Shown here one piece after another: positions 50,379-59,022 of a stretch of DNA of 64,000 nt. Made by a program: the position numbers and the translations under genes. The stretch spans positions 1 through 64,000 of the forward strand of contig JAFKGQ010000013.1 of the NCBI GenBank assembly GCA_017307755.1, given 5' to 3'. How positions within the stretch are numbered: position 1 is the first letter of the stretch; every line of letters starts with the position of its first letter. This DNA is from Chitinophagaceae bacterium (GTDB lineage Bacteria; Bacteroidota; Bacteroidia; Chitinophagales; Chitinophagaceae). A model generated the notes under the pieces. That model saw only the letters and a program-made list of their open reading frames with translations, was not told where the DNA came from and did not search any database.

Positions 50379-52225
50379 AAGAAAAAATACTTATTGTAGA
50401 AGACCAGTTCGTAGAAGCCGACTATCTCAGGTCAATGCTGGAGCGGGCCGGCTATCTGGTCACCGGTATTGCCCGGTCGGTTGAACAAGCCCTGGAGTTG
50501 ATCCGGGAAGTGAGGCCGGGATTTGTCCTGGTAGATATATTTCTAAAAGGGAAGTATACCGGGATCGATCTGGCCAGGCAACTGGCGGAGGAAAATATTC
50601 CCTTTGTGTACCTGTCGGCCAATTCAGGTAAAGATGTGCTGGAGGCTGCAAAAACCACCCAACCTTATGGTTTTTTGGTAAAGCCATTCCGGGAAAAAGA
50701 TCTGCTTGTCACACTCGAAATTGCGCGTTATCGCCATGAACACAGCACACAGCATAAGGACAGACAAACAAGTGAGCTATTAAGCCGGCTAAAAAGTATG
50801 GATAACAGGTGGCTGGGTTTTGAACAGCAGATGTTGAATATTGCTGTGATCCTCCAGGCTTATATCCCTTTTGATTACATGACAGTAGGATTTAATGAGA
50901 TGGGGGATCCCGGGAGCTGTGCTCTAAGCTTTCTGAGGATTGGCTTTAATGAATATCAAACCATCGGCGTCAAAGAATTGCAAACAATCACCGGAAGGTC
51001 CCTGAAAGAACTACAGGCTATCTGCAAGCAACCCTCTCTAAATAATATATTTGCCGATACATTTCAAGTGAGATCGTATCTGTCTCTTCCGCTGGAATTG
51101 CCGGACAAAAAGATGTTTAGTTTTTGTCTGTATAGCCGGCGGCCGGAGGTTTACAATTCAGATCATATCGTATTGTTCGAACGGGTACAAAAAGTGCTGT
51201 CAGAACTGGTATCAACGATCTTGAAAGGGTTAGCGAGGCCAGGTGCCCCGGCCCACGGGGTGCCGGATAAAAGGGAATTTGAGGGTGTCATCGGCAAAAG
51301 CCATCTGTTATTGAATATATTTGACCTGATCACCCAGGTTGCACATTCCGACACGTCGGTACTTATATTGGGAGAAAGCGGCACGGGAAAGGAGAGGATT
51401 GCCGATTGCATTCATTATTTGTCCCGTCGGGCCGGGAAACCTTTTGTCAAAGTAAATTGTGCGGCATTGCCTCCCAATTTGGTTGAATCGGAATTATTTG
51501 GTCATGAAAAAGGAGCTTTTACGGGCGCTTATGAAAGTAGAATCGGAAAATTTGAAAAGGCGCATGGAAGTTCCATTTTCCTGGATGAGATTGGAGAAAT
51601 GCCCATGGAGTCGCAGGTCAAATTGTTACGCGTATTACAGGAGAAGGAGATCGAACGGGTCGGGGGAAAGGGGACCAAAAAGATCGATGTCAGGATCATT
51701 GCAGCTACCAACGTAGATCTTGAAAAAGAAGTAGCGGAGGGTCGTTTCCGGCTGGATCTTTATTACAGGCTAAATGTCTTCCCGATAACCCTACCCCCGC
51801 TCAGGGATCGTAAGGAGGATATACCGCTACTGGCCTGGCATTTTGTGGATCATTACAACAAAAAGGCAGGGAAAAGGGTGACAGGGATCTCTGACAGAGT
51901 TTTGCAAAACATGATGGCATACGATTGGCCCGGCAATATCCGGGAACTGGAGCATTTGATCGAAAGAAGCGTGTTACTGGCAAAGGGGTCGACGATTGAG
52001 GATATTTTGTTGCCGGTATTTAAAAGAAAGGAGATAAACGCAGATGATAAAAATCGCATAAAAACCATTCATGAAAATGAAAAGGATCATATACTTGCGG
52101 TGCTCAGGAAGTGCCACGGCAGGATCTGGGGCCCGGGTGCTGCTGCAGAGATCCTGAATATCCCGCCATCGACTCTAAAATACAGGATGAAGAAGTTGGG
52201 GATCAAGAAGGAATATATACCTTGA
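50375..52225 (+). CDS. NtrC-type response regulator activating sigma-54 promoters
   Basis: This 616-residue protein has a receiver domain (acidic pocket E9-D10, phosphoacceptor Asp54, Lys103). A GAF-like middle region occupies about 130-285. The AAA+ domain has Walker A G-E-S-G-T-G-K-E (333-340), the sigma-54 contact loop G-A-F-T-G-A (380-385) and Walker B I-F-L-D-E-I-G (401-407). A Fis-type HTH at about 568-612 ends the protein. The G-A-F-T-G-A loop means it should drive RpoN promoters. No clear -24/-12 site was noticed in the intergenic regions nearby. It overlaps the kinase gene by 4 bp and stops 2 bp from a convergent gene. Confidence 0.93.
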   Translation: MKEKILIVEDQFVEADYLRSMLERAGYLVTGIARSVEQALELIREVRPGFVLVDIFLKGKYTGIDLARQLAEENIPFVYLSANSGKDVLEAAKTTQPYGFLVKPFREKDLLVTLEIARYRHEHSTQHKDRQTSELLSRLKSMDNRWLGFEQQMLNIAVILQAYIPFDYMTVGFNEMGDPGSCALSFLRIGFNEYQTIGVKELQTITGRSLKELQAICKQPSLNNIFADTFQVRSYLSLPLELPDKKMFSFCLYSRRPEVYNSDHIVLFERVQKVLSELVSTILKGLARPGAPAHGVPDKREFEGVIGKSHLLLNIFDLITQVAHSDTSVLILGESGTGKERIADCIHYLSRRAGKPFVKVNCAALPPNLVESELFGHEKGAFTGAYESRIGKFEKAHGSSIFLDEIGEMPMESQVKLLRVLQEKEIERVGGKGTKKIDVRIIAATNVDLEKEVAEGRFRLDLYYRLNVFPITLPPLRDRKEDIPLLAWHFVDHYNKKAGKRVTGISDRVLQNMMAYDWPGNIRELEHLIERSVLLAKGSTIEDILLPVFKRKEINADDKNRIKTIHENEKDHILAVLRKCHGRIWGPGAAAEILNIPPSTLKYRMKKLGIKKEYIP

Positions 52226-52227
52226 GA

Positions 52228-52983
52228 TCAAAACTTGATATCAAGTTTCTTAGAAACAAGCTTGTTGTCTTTGTAGTACTCAAAAAACCACTCGCCATCT
52301 TTTTTAAAAGCAATACCATTGGAAGCGCCGGCTTCGGCTATAAAGTAATCCTGCACGGAGGTTTTAAGCAGCATTAATACCTTTTTCGGAGTCGTATCGA
52401 TCAATTGATATCCATTGGGTGTAGCCTGGGCATAAAGCGTGCCGGTGATCTCGGTCACTGGAGCCATGACGGGGGCCGGTGCGGGAGACGGAGCCGCAGG
52501 TGTTGCAGCGGGCTGTTGCTGCTGTATAGCCATAGTGCTATCATATTTGTAGGCAACATCGTTCAGGGTTGTGAAAGCATCTCTCAATGCAAGATCGTAC
52601 GCAACCGGGTATTCTTTTTCCCTGCTTTTTCCTTCCTTGCTTTTAAAGATGATATTGCCCTGACAATCCTTTAACAGCAGCGTGAGGTTTGTAACAAATA
52701 ATCCCTTTTTCTGGACTACGTCGGCCATCAGCGCATTACACCTGTTGGCAGCCAATGCCTGCGGCAACTTCTCATTACCCATAAAAATTTCGAACCCTTT
52801 TTGTTCCAGCAGGAGCTTTGTGGTAGTATTCAATCCGTACTGGTTATCTTCTCTCAGGAAGTTGAACCTTTCCGGAACGATCACGTATTTGTAATTGTTG
52901 ATGGTGTTCTGTGAATAGCCGGCTACAGTAAATAGTATAAAAATAAAGAATGCGCATGCTTTGAGATAGGTATCCTGCTTCAT
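52228..52983 (-). CDS. Conserved secreted protein of unknown function
   Basis: This 251-residue protein has a cleavable signal peptide (cleavage near G-Y-S-Q, residue 25). The first about 140 residues alternate strands and helices (Y-K-Y-V-I-V-P-E-R-F-N-F-L, then L-L-L-E-Q-K-G-F-E, then C-N-A-L-M-A-D-V-V). An Ala/Pro/Gln-rich linker (about 150-175) leads to a short C-terminal beta domain ending V-S-K-K-L-D-I-K-F. I do not recognise a characterised family. It is convergent with the response-regulator gene and not obviously part of that signalling pair. Confidence 0.75.
   Translation of the reverse strand: MKQDTYLKACAFFIFILFTVAGYSQNTINNYKYVIVPERFNFLREDNQYGLNTTTKLLLEQKGFEIFMGNEKLPQALAANRCNALMADVVQKKGLFVTNLTLLLKDCQGNIIFKSKEGKSREKEYPVAYDLALRDAFTTLNDVAYKYDSTMAIQQQQPAATPAAPSPAPAPVMAPVTEITGTLYAQATPNGYQLIDTTPKKVLMLLKTSVQDYFIAEAGASNGIAFKKDGEWFFEYYKDNKLVSKKLDIKF
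52231..52248. terminator. Perfect 18-bp palindrome at the junction of convergent genes
   Basis: AAACTTGATATCAAGTTT can fold as a 7-bp stem with an ATAT loop. It lies in the last codons of the minus-strand gene, just past the stop of the response-regulator gene. A 12-bp palindrome, AACAAGCTTGTT (52255-52266), follows. It may serve as a weak terminator for the plus-strand operon. Confidence 0.35.
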
Positions 52984-53024
52984 ATTAAACGAATATATAC
53001 AAAAAACTTACAATTCTAAAAAAC

Positions 53025-56000
53025 CTAATTGAACTTTATTGGGGAAAACTGTAGCGTGACCGGGCCCAATAACCCGGATTCCCTTATATACTTTTCGGAT
53101 CCGGGCTGTTCAAATTTTTTGATATTGGTTTGCGTACGCCTTCGATCCTGAGGCAATCTGCTATCTTCGATAAGACGGTTGGGCCATAAGTTTACTACTT
53201 CGACCTCCAACTTGTTGTCACCGCCATGAATATATTGTGTAATATCAAACCTGAACGGGGCACACCAGCGCACAGCCATTTTATGTCCATTAATCGTGAC
53301 CGATGCCATTTCCAGCACATTGCCCAGATCGAGTACTGCTTTTGCCGCCTTCAGGTGGTCCCCACTGATAGTGAAGTTCTTTCTATATATGGCTGTGCCG
53401 GAATAATACTTAATACCTGTGTCATTAAAAGCCGTCCATGATTGAAGTGTATCCACCCGAATTCGTGCCGGGCCGCCCCAGGCAGTATCAAAACTGATCT
53501 GCCATGCACCGGTGATGGGCAATACTACATTGGGCCGGGTACAGTTCAATGTACTTGTTTTTCCGTTTGACCAGGAGAGGGTATAATTCCCGGGCGTCGT
53601 TATAATGGAGGAGGTAGTTGTACCTGTTTTAAAAATTTCGATCATCGGCCTGTCGGTGTCCTTATACTCATTTCCGGGGAAGATTGATCTGTCATCTTTG
53701 AAAAGTTTAATAACATGTGGGGATGGGGTCTTTTTCCGGAACACGATAAACTGCGATCCTTCCGGCCCGAGGTACAGGGGTATGAATGTGCGGTCATTTT
53801 CTTCACGCCAGGTTACTATTTCCTGTATCTGCCCTGTCATAGGGTCCCATAGCTCCGGCACCATGCCTTTCACCCTAAATACGCATTCTACCTGTTCATA
53901 CCGGTCGGGAAGCGAAGGATCATACCGGAACTCAAAATCGTTGACCCCTTTTTTGCCAAAGCGGTTGGCCACAAAATAAATATCCATTCCTTCCCCGGTA
54001 CGATGAATGTAATCAAGTGCCGTATTTTCCCGGGCACTCGTAAACGCGAAGTCGGGCGGTGTTTTCATTTCTCCCAGTACAGTATTGACGTCTTTGCCAA
54101 AGATCACTTTGCCTTTACCATATTTATTTTCGGTGATCGTAACGCCGTCGATATGGCCCCACATACGCGCGGCAATGGCATTGATCTCTTCATCGGCGGC
54201 GGGATAGCCCGTCAATGAGGTTGTTTTTACCGGGCGTGGCGCCACAATGGTCAACCCTTCCTTTACCAATGCTTCCAGTTTTCGCAATACATCGAGATCA
54301 ATGGCATTTTCGTTGGGCAGTACCAATATGCGGTAGCTCATGCCATCAGGGAACAACAGTTTGTCGTCTTTTACAGAAACCCTGTTCAATAACGCCTGTT
54401 TCGAACATTTGTCCCAGTCGTGCCCAAATGCCAGGTCTTTGATATCTTCTTTTAGAAAGACAAAAGAGGGAACGTCATCGCCATAATAATACAGCACATC
54501 GGCCACAAACAGACCTTGTGACAAAAGGTAGCTGCACCTGTTGAGATAGCTGATAAAATCGCCGGCCTGTTTCCACCAGGTGACATTTGGATTCAAGTGC
54601 GTGCCGGCAAAGTACTCGTTCCCGGGAAGACCGAATTCTTTTGGCGAGGAAGTAAAAGTATGCCATACGATCCTGTTCACGCCCGAGCAAAATACGCGGT
54701 CGATATTGGCCTTTAATTCCCTGGGAGCTCGTTCCCATTGGGGACCGATGGTAGTAGGGCCTTCTGCGGCAACGAATCTTTTACCGTTGGTGTGCGCGAC
54801 ACTGGCACTTTGTTTTACCGCCAGTCTTTCATCATCTTTTATCCTATGAGTATTGGAAGTAGCCCAGAACTCTCCTTGGGGAAAGTCACTGATGGCCATT
54901 ACTTTCAGGGCATCGACAGGTGCGGAATGCGGGCCGCCCGATTCGGGGTGAATACCCATGCCGTTGGCATGCGCCAGATCGCTGAAGAGTTGATAATGAT
55001 ACGACGCAATACAGTCACCCACCGTCTGCCGATAGTCATGTAGGAACCGGTCGCTTTGATCGACAGTCTCCACTGTGCGCCCTGCCAGCACCGGCAGGTA
55101 AGGCCACAGGTCATAACCCCTGAATTTCTTAAATTCGGCAGGGAAGTCGTTTGTCCAACCTACATTACCCATTTCCCAACTGTCGGTTTGCAAAAAATGA
55201 ACGCTATTACCTGCGGCCCTGGCGGTATTGATCAGCGGAATGATCACATCGTCACTAAACTTTTTAAATGCCTGCGGGTTCAGATGGTCGAGTGATAGCC
55301 CGCTCCAGCCATCGCTGTTGGTGGATGTGCTGGCGCCTGTGCAGGTCCATCCATACCTGATGATGGTCCATGTGCCCTCGGGCGCTTCCCAGGTCAATAC
55401 GCCATCGCGACATTGAGCCGTGAGATCGATGATCCCCGCTTTTTTAATACCTTCTCTGTTTTCCGCGCCCGGATATTCTTCGCGCAACTTATACAAAGGA
55501 TAAGTCCCTCTGAAACCAAAAGACTGACGGAATGATTTTATACCCCAGTTTTTGATGGCGCTATCCTTCAACGGCATGCCGGCCGGCTGTTTGAACGCCT
55601 GCACTACGATATCTCTGTACAGCAATTTAAATGGCGGTTGCGGCAGCGTCACCTGTACTTTTCGGCCGCCTTCTACCGTCAGTTCCGAATAAGCGATCTC
55701 TTTTAAGGCCAACTCCGGAGTGATGGTTGGACCGCCGGGGTTCCAGCCGCTCTGCACGTTGACACTCAGCTCTATGCCAAGCCGCTGTGCTTCTTTTACG
55801 GCATGTTTATACAGTTCCATCCAGGCCGGGCTCATGAATACAGGGCCGGCCTTGGTCTTATATGCAACCGTGTAATTTGAGCTCCCGGCATCAACGATGG
55901 ACGCGCCCCCATAACCTTTTGCCTTCATTTCCTCCAGGTCACGGGTAATAGACTCTTTGGTGGCCATACTGTTTAACCACCACCAATAGCATCTCAGCCT

Positions 56001-56144
56001 TGCTTCAGCGGGTGGTTTTACAAAGCTCTTTTGCATAATGTCATAGGGAGGTATTTCGGAGGTGCGCAATGAATAGTCGATCTTTTGCGCCAGCAACGGT
56101 AAATAGGCCACCCAGCCGGCTATACAGAGTGTGGTTTTTTTCAT
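53025..56144 (-). CDS. Secreted GH106-type alpha-L-rhamnosidase
   Basis: The 1039-residue protein has a signal peptide (A-Y-L-P-L-L-A-Q). It opens with the GH106 pattern: P-P-A-E-A-R-L-R-C-Y-W-W-W-L-N, T-R-D-L-E-E-M-K-A-K-G-Y-G-G-A-S-I, and G-I-E-L-S-V-N-V-Q-S-G-W-N-P-G-G-P. A TIM-barrel core, a middle domain, and a C-terminal beta-sandwich with W-x-x-x-F-D-T-A-W-G-G-P and sugar-binding-like strands follow. GH106 enzymes release alpha-L-rhamnose from pectic and other plant glycans. The ATG at 56144 is preferred to 56165 because the signal peptide then begins M-K-K-T-T. The gene is 120 bp downstream of the ThuA gene on the same strand. Confidence 0.87.
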   Translation of the reverse strand: MKKTTLCIAGWVAYLPLLAQKIDYSLRTSEIPPYDIMQKSFVKPPAEARLRCYWWWLNSMATKESITRDLEEMKAKGYGGASIVDAGSSNYTVAYKTKAGPVFMSPAWMELYKHAVKEAQRLGIELSVNVQSGWNPGGPTITPELALKEIAYSELTVEGGRKVQVTLPQPPFKLLYRDIVVQAFKQPAGMPLKDSAIKNWGIKSFRQSFGFRGTYPLYKLREEYPGAENREGIKKAGIIDLTAQCRDGVLTWEAPEGTWTIIRYGWTCTGASTSTNSDGWSGLSLDHLNPQAFKKFSDDVIIPLINTARAAGNSVHFLQTDSWEMGNVGWTNDFPAEFKKFRGYDLWPYLPVLAGRTVETVDQSDRFLHDYRQTVGDCIASYHYQLFSDLAHANGMGIHPESGGPHSAPVDALKVMAISDFPQGEFWATSNTHRIKDDERLAVKQSASVAHTNGKRFVAAEGPTTIGPQWERAPRELKANIDRVFCSGVNRIVWHTFTSSPKEFGLPGNEYFAGTHLNPNVTWWKQAGDFISYLNRCSYLLSQGLFVADVLYYYGDDVPSFVFLKEDIKDLAFGHDWDKCSKQALLNRVSVKDDKLLFPDGMSYRILVLPNENAIDLDVLRKLEALVKEGLTIVAPRPVKTTSLTGYPAADEEINAIAARMWGHIDGVTITENKYGKGKVIFGKDVNTVLGEMKTPPDFAFTSARENTALDYIHRTGEGMDIYFVANRFGKKGVNDFEFRYDPSLPDRYEQVECVFRVKGMVPELWDPMTGQIQEIVTWREENDRTFIPLYLGPEGSQFIVFRKKTPSPHVIKLFKDDRSIFPGNEYKDTDRPMIEIFKTGTTTSSIITTPGNYTLSWSNGKTSTLNCTRPNVVLPITGAWQISFDTAWGGPARIRVDTLQSWTAFNDTGIKYYSGTAIYRKNFTISGDHLKAAKAVLDLGNVLEMASVTINGHKMAVRWCAPFRFDITQYIHGGDNKLEVEVVNLWPNRLIEDSRLPQDRRRTQTNIKKFEQPGSEKYIRESGLLGPVTLQFSPIKFN

Positions 56145-56162
56145 GATGTTTGATTGGAGGAT

Positions 56163-56194
56163 CAAATATACTTACCATCCGGAGTTATTGAAAG
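56163..56194 (-). promoter_or_regulatory. Candidate promoter of the GH106 gene
   Basis: On the minus strand TATATTTG (56170-56163) fits the Bacteroidota -7 consensus, with a TTTC in place of TTTG at about 56193-56190, 19 bp further upstream. The -7 box ends 18 bp before the ATG at 56144, implying a very short leader. The gene may thus have its own promoter rather than depend on the upstream ThuA gene. Confidence 0.45.
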
Positions 56195-56264
56195 TCCAGT
56201 GTAGCTTTGGCCTCCGGCCAGAAAGCATAATTCTTTATGCGGCCAACGGCAATAGGTTAAAAAA

Positions 56265-58904
56265 TCATTTCTGCCGTGACACGCCCAACCATTCGAGCCC
56301 GTCTTCGAACAGCCGGTTCTGGACAGGCGAGCTGAGATTCTGATCTCCATGCCCCATGTTCACGTATAACATTTTGTACCGGGTATTCGTCCAGGCAACA
56401 GGGATATCGCCGCCGGGGATGATATCTTTTTTCCCCAGCGGATAATTGGCTGGATCGAGCGTGATCAGCACCTTGATGTCCTTGTTGCTACGGGGATTGG
56501 GCTTCCAGCCGTACCATTCGTTGATGGGCGCGATGTATTTCACAGGCAGGCGGCGCGTGGCGGGGTGTTTGTTGTCATCGACAATGAGCTTAGCCGGTAA
56601 AGGCGGCCAGCTATTATTATAGAATACAGCGTCTCCAAAGAAATGGACAAACCAGGGCCAGTGCGTGGTCCTGTCATTATACCCTGCCACATGGAATCCC
56701 AGCCAGGCCCCGCCTTGTTCCATATAAGTCTGGAAAGCTGTGCGCTGTGTTTCGGTATGGGGAAAATCGTTCAGCCACAGAACAACCTGGTACTTTTTCA
56801 TCGCATCATTACAGTTTTCCCAGTTGGAGGTAGTGTCGAAAGCAAAGTTCTTCCGTGCGGCAAGACCGGCATAGTACCGGATGGCGTCACGGGCGAAGTC
56901 GACATGATCCGTCTCCACGGTATTGGAGTAGAAGGCCAGCACGCGGTACCGGGGATGCAGCCGTGCAGCAGGGCTTGCAGCGCCAGCAGTGGCCGGGATC
57001 AGTGCCGGGGCCGAATAAGCCGGTGTCTCAGCGGCCCAGGAAATGGAATTTGCAAAAAGATGTTTGTATACTGTATCGTCCAGTAATATGGGATCGTGCC
57101 CCATAAAAATGTAGACATTGCGGGCGCGGACCTTTTCGTTTGTCCAGATGACGGGATGGTCGCCCATCTTCACGGTCGTATCGGGAGAATAGGTGGATTC
57201 GTCGACGCTGGCCAGGACATGGACATTGGGCCGTGGACTCCTGTCATAGGTATACCACTCCTCCTTCCGTACCACGAAGCTGTCGGGAATGCCGTGCAAC
57301 ACAGGATGGCGATGGTCTTCCAGCCGGACTGTAGCCTTTGCAAACCGGGCAATATAATCTTTCCAGCGAATGCCGCCCATAAAATCATGGAACCAGGGCC
57401 ACATGGGGAAATGATCAAATTCTCCCAACAGGGTGGCGTGATGGAAGCCAACCCAGCCTCCCCTGCCCTCTTCGATATATTTCTTAAAGGCGGCCTCGGC
57501 AGCAGGTTTCCAGCCATAAGGAACATAATCCAGTTGGATGATGAGTCGGTAGCGGCTTAATAGTTCATCATTGATGCTGTCGGTATGGGTCAGGTAGTCG
57601 ATGGCGAAATTGCTGTCTACGGCCTGTCGTTCCAGCCAGTTACGGGCACGCCAGGAATATTTGACATGCCAGCCGCCATTCTCATAGAGTACCAGGGCGC
57701 GAAATCGGGGGAGGTTGACCTCCTTATAAATATCATCCATCGCTCGTGTCATGGCGGAGTCAAGTCCCGTGAAAAGCCGCTGATCTTCGCGATGCCAGGG
57801 ATGCCCCTGCCGGAAATCCCACCAGCGGTATTCGATCTTTGAAAATTCCGAAGTGGTCCCAATACCAAAAGGCCGCTCGTAATAATGGTCGCTGTGAAAA
57901 CTATAATGGCTGCCGGTGACACTGATATGCCAGTCGAAACTTATCTGGTAATGATGACCGGAATCATTTGTCGGGATATCGAGCATACCCTTGCCGGTGA
58001 GCGTACCAGTAGCCGGGTCTGCATTTGTAATGGAGAAACGAGGTTGATTCAATGCACGTTTGAGTCGTAGAAAGAGCTCCGCTCCCGGCGTGCCCGGGCT
58101 GCCAAGGGAAAATTGCCGTTCATAGCCGACCCGGTGATCTGTCAGGGGCAGAGAGGCGCCGGCAGGTCCGGAAGAGGCTGCCCAGCGGACGGCATCGCGG
58201 AGCATGCCTGCATACAAAGGGTCATGCAGCAGCTCGGGGTCATGCCCGGGGCTGATATAGATCATCCGGCGGAATCGCTGGTTGGTCCAGATGACGGGGT
58301 GGTCGCCCATAGGTTTATTCTGATGATAGGTGGATTCATCCACCGAGGCCAGCACGTGAATATCAGGATTGCTGCGAGCGCTTTTATCCCATTCATACCA
58401 TTCGTCGGGGATATCCAGCCGGGCAGGCAGGTGACGGGTAACAGGATGGCTATGGTCCTCGACGACGAGGGTAGCATGCTGATAAGCCGGATGAGGAGAA
58501 TAGATGACGTTGCCCATGAGGTCCTCGGCCCATTGCCAGTACTTGTCGTTAGGATGAAATTGCCTGCCGGTGAGACCGGCGGCATGGATGCCCACCCATC
58601 CCTTTCCCTCTTCGACAAATTGCCGGAGGGCATCCTGTTGGGCGTAGGACATATCGAAGGGAGCCAGGTGCAGCATGACAAAGACCTGGTAGCGGGCAAG
58701 ATTAGCCGGATTGATCTGGCTGGTATCGTCGGTAAAGTCCAGTTGGAAGGACTCTTCTGTCGCCATTTTTTCAAAAAAAGGCCGGGCAGCGGCAATCATT
58801 CTCTGATGATCGCTGGCCCGGGAAGCCACTACGAGGACACGAAAGGACTGTGCCCCCACACCGGCATGTATCAAAACTAACAGGAGAATGGCTGTCGGCT
58901 TCAT
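56265..58904 (-). CDS. Secreted protein with three ThuA domains and an inserted DUF4468-like domain
   Basis: The 879-residue protein has a signal peptide (1-19). ThuA-like (class I glutamine amidotransferase fold) domains lie at about 20-248, 400-640 and 665-876. Each repeats the same landmarks: G-x-W-(V/L)-G-(I/F)-H-x-A, a V-(V/E)-(E/D)-D-H-x-H-P-(V/A) strand, (E/N)-E-W-Y, and a late P-V-(I/A)-W-T-N then G-H-(D/G). Between the first two, residues 260-395 carry G-T-L-T-G-K-G and Y-Q-I-S-F-D-W-H-I patterns suggesting a DUF4468-like domain. ThuA proteins are linked to trehalose and other sugar use and to keto-sugar processing; catalytic roles are mostly unproven. Three copies in one chain is unusual. 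It precedes the GH106 gene. Confidence 0.83.
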   Translation of the reverse strand: MKPTAILLLVLIHAGVGAQSFRVLVVASRASDHQRMIAAARPFFEKMATEESFQLDFTDDTSQINPANLARYQVFVMLHLAPFDMSYAQQDALRQFVEEGKGWVGIHAAGLTGRQFHPNDKYWQWAEDLMGNVIYSPHPAYQHATLVVEDHSHPVTRHLPARLDIPDEWYEWDKSARSNPDIHVLASVDESTYHQNKPMGDHPVIWTNQRFRRMIYISPGHDPELLHDPLYAGMLRDAVRWAASSGPAGASLPLTDHRVGYERQFSLGSPGTPGAELFLRLKRALNQPRFSITNADPATGTLTGKGMLDIPTNDSGHHYQISFDWHISVTGSHYSFHSDHYYERPFGIGTTSEFSKIEYRWWDFRQGHPWHREDQRLFTGLDSAMTRAMDDIYKEVNLPRFRALVLYENGGWHVKYSWRARNWLERQAVDSNFAIDYLTHTDSINDELLSRYRLIIQLDYVPYGWKPAAEAAFKKYIEEGRGGWVGFHHATLLGEFDHFPMWPWFHDFMGGIRWKDYIARFAKATVRLEDHRHPVLHGIPDSFVVRKEEWYTYDRSPRPNVHVLASVDESTYSPDTTVKMGDHPVIWTNEKVRARNVYIFMGHDPILLDDTVYKHLFANSISWAAETPAYSAPALIPATAGAASPAARLHPRYRVLAFYSNTVETDHVDFARDAIRYYAGLAARKNFAFDTTSNWENCNDAMKKYQVVLWLNDFPHTETQRTAFQTYMEQGGAWLGFHVAGYNDRTTHWPWFVHFFGDAVFYNNSWPPLPAKLIVDDNKHPATRRLPVKYIAPINEWYGWKPNPRSNKDIKVLITLDPANYPLGKKDIIPGGDIPVAWTNTRYKMLYVNMGHGDQNLSSPVQNRLFEDGLEWLGVSRQK

Positions 58905-58992
58905 GTACTAAAGATAAGGATCCGGGGGCGTATCATTGATTTTCTCGATTTGCTCATCGAAATTATCTATCAGTTTAAAGAAAAAACATCGA

Positions 58993-59000
58993 TAAATTTG
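58993..59000 (+). promoter_or_regulatory. Candidate -7 promoter box for katG
   Basis: TAAATTTG matches TAnnTTTG and lies 22 bp before the ATG. No good TTTG -33 is present at normal spacing. An inverted repeat TCGAT-N6-ATCGA (58945-58960) just upstream could bind an oxidative-stress regulator, but it is not an obvious OxyR site. Confidence 0.4.
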
Positions 59001-59022
59001 ATACACACGAAAATGCACTAAT

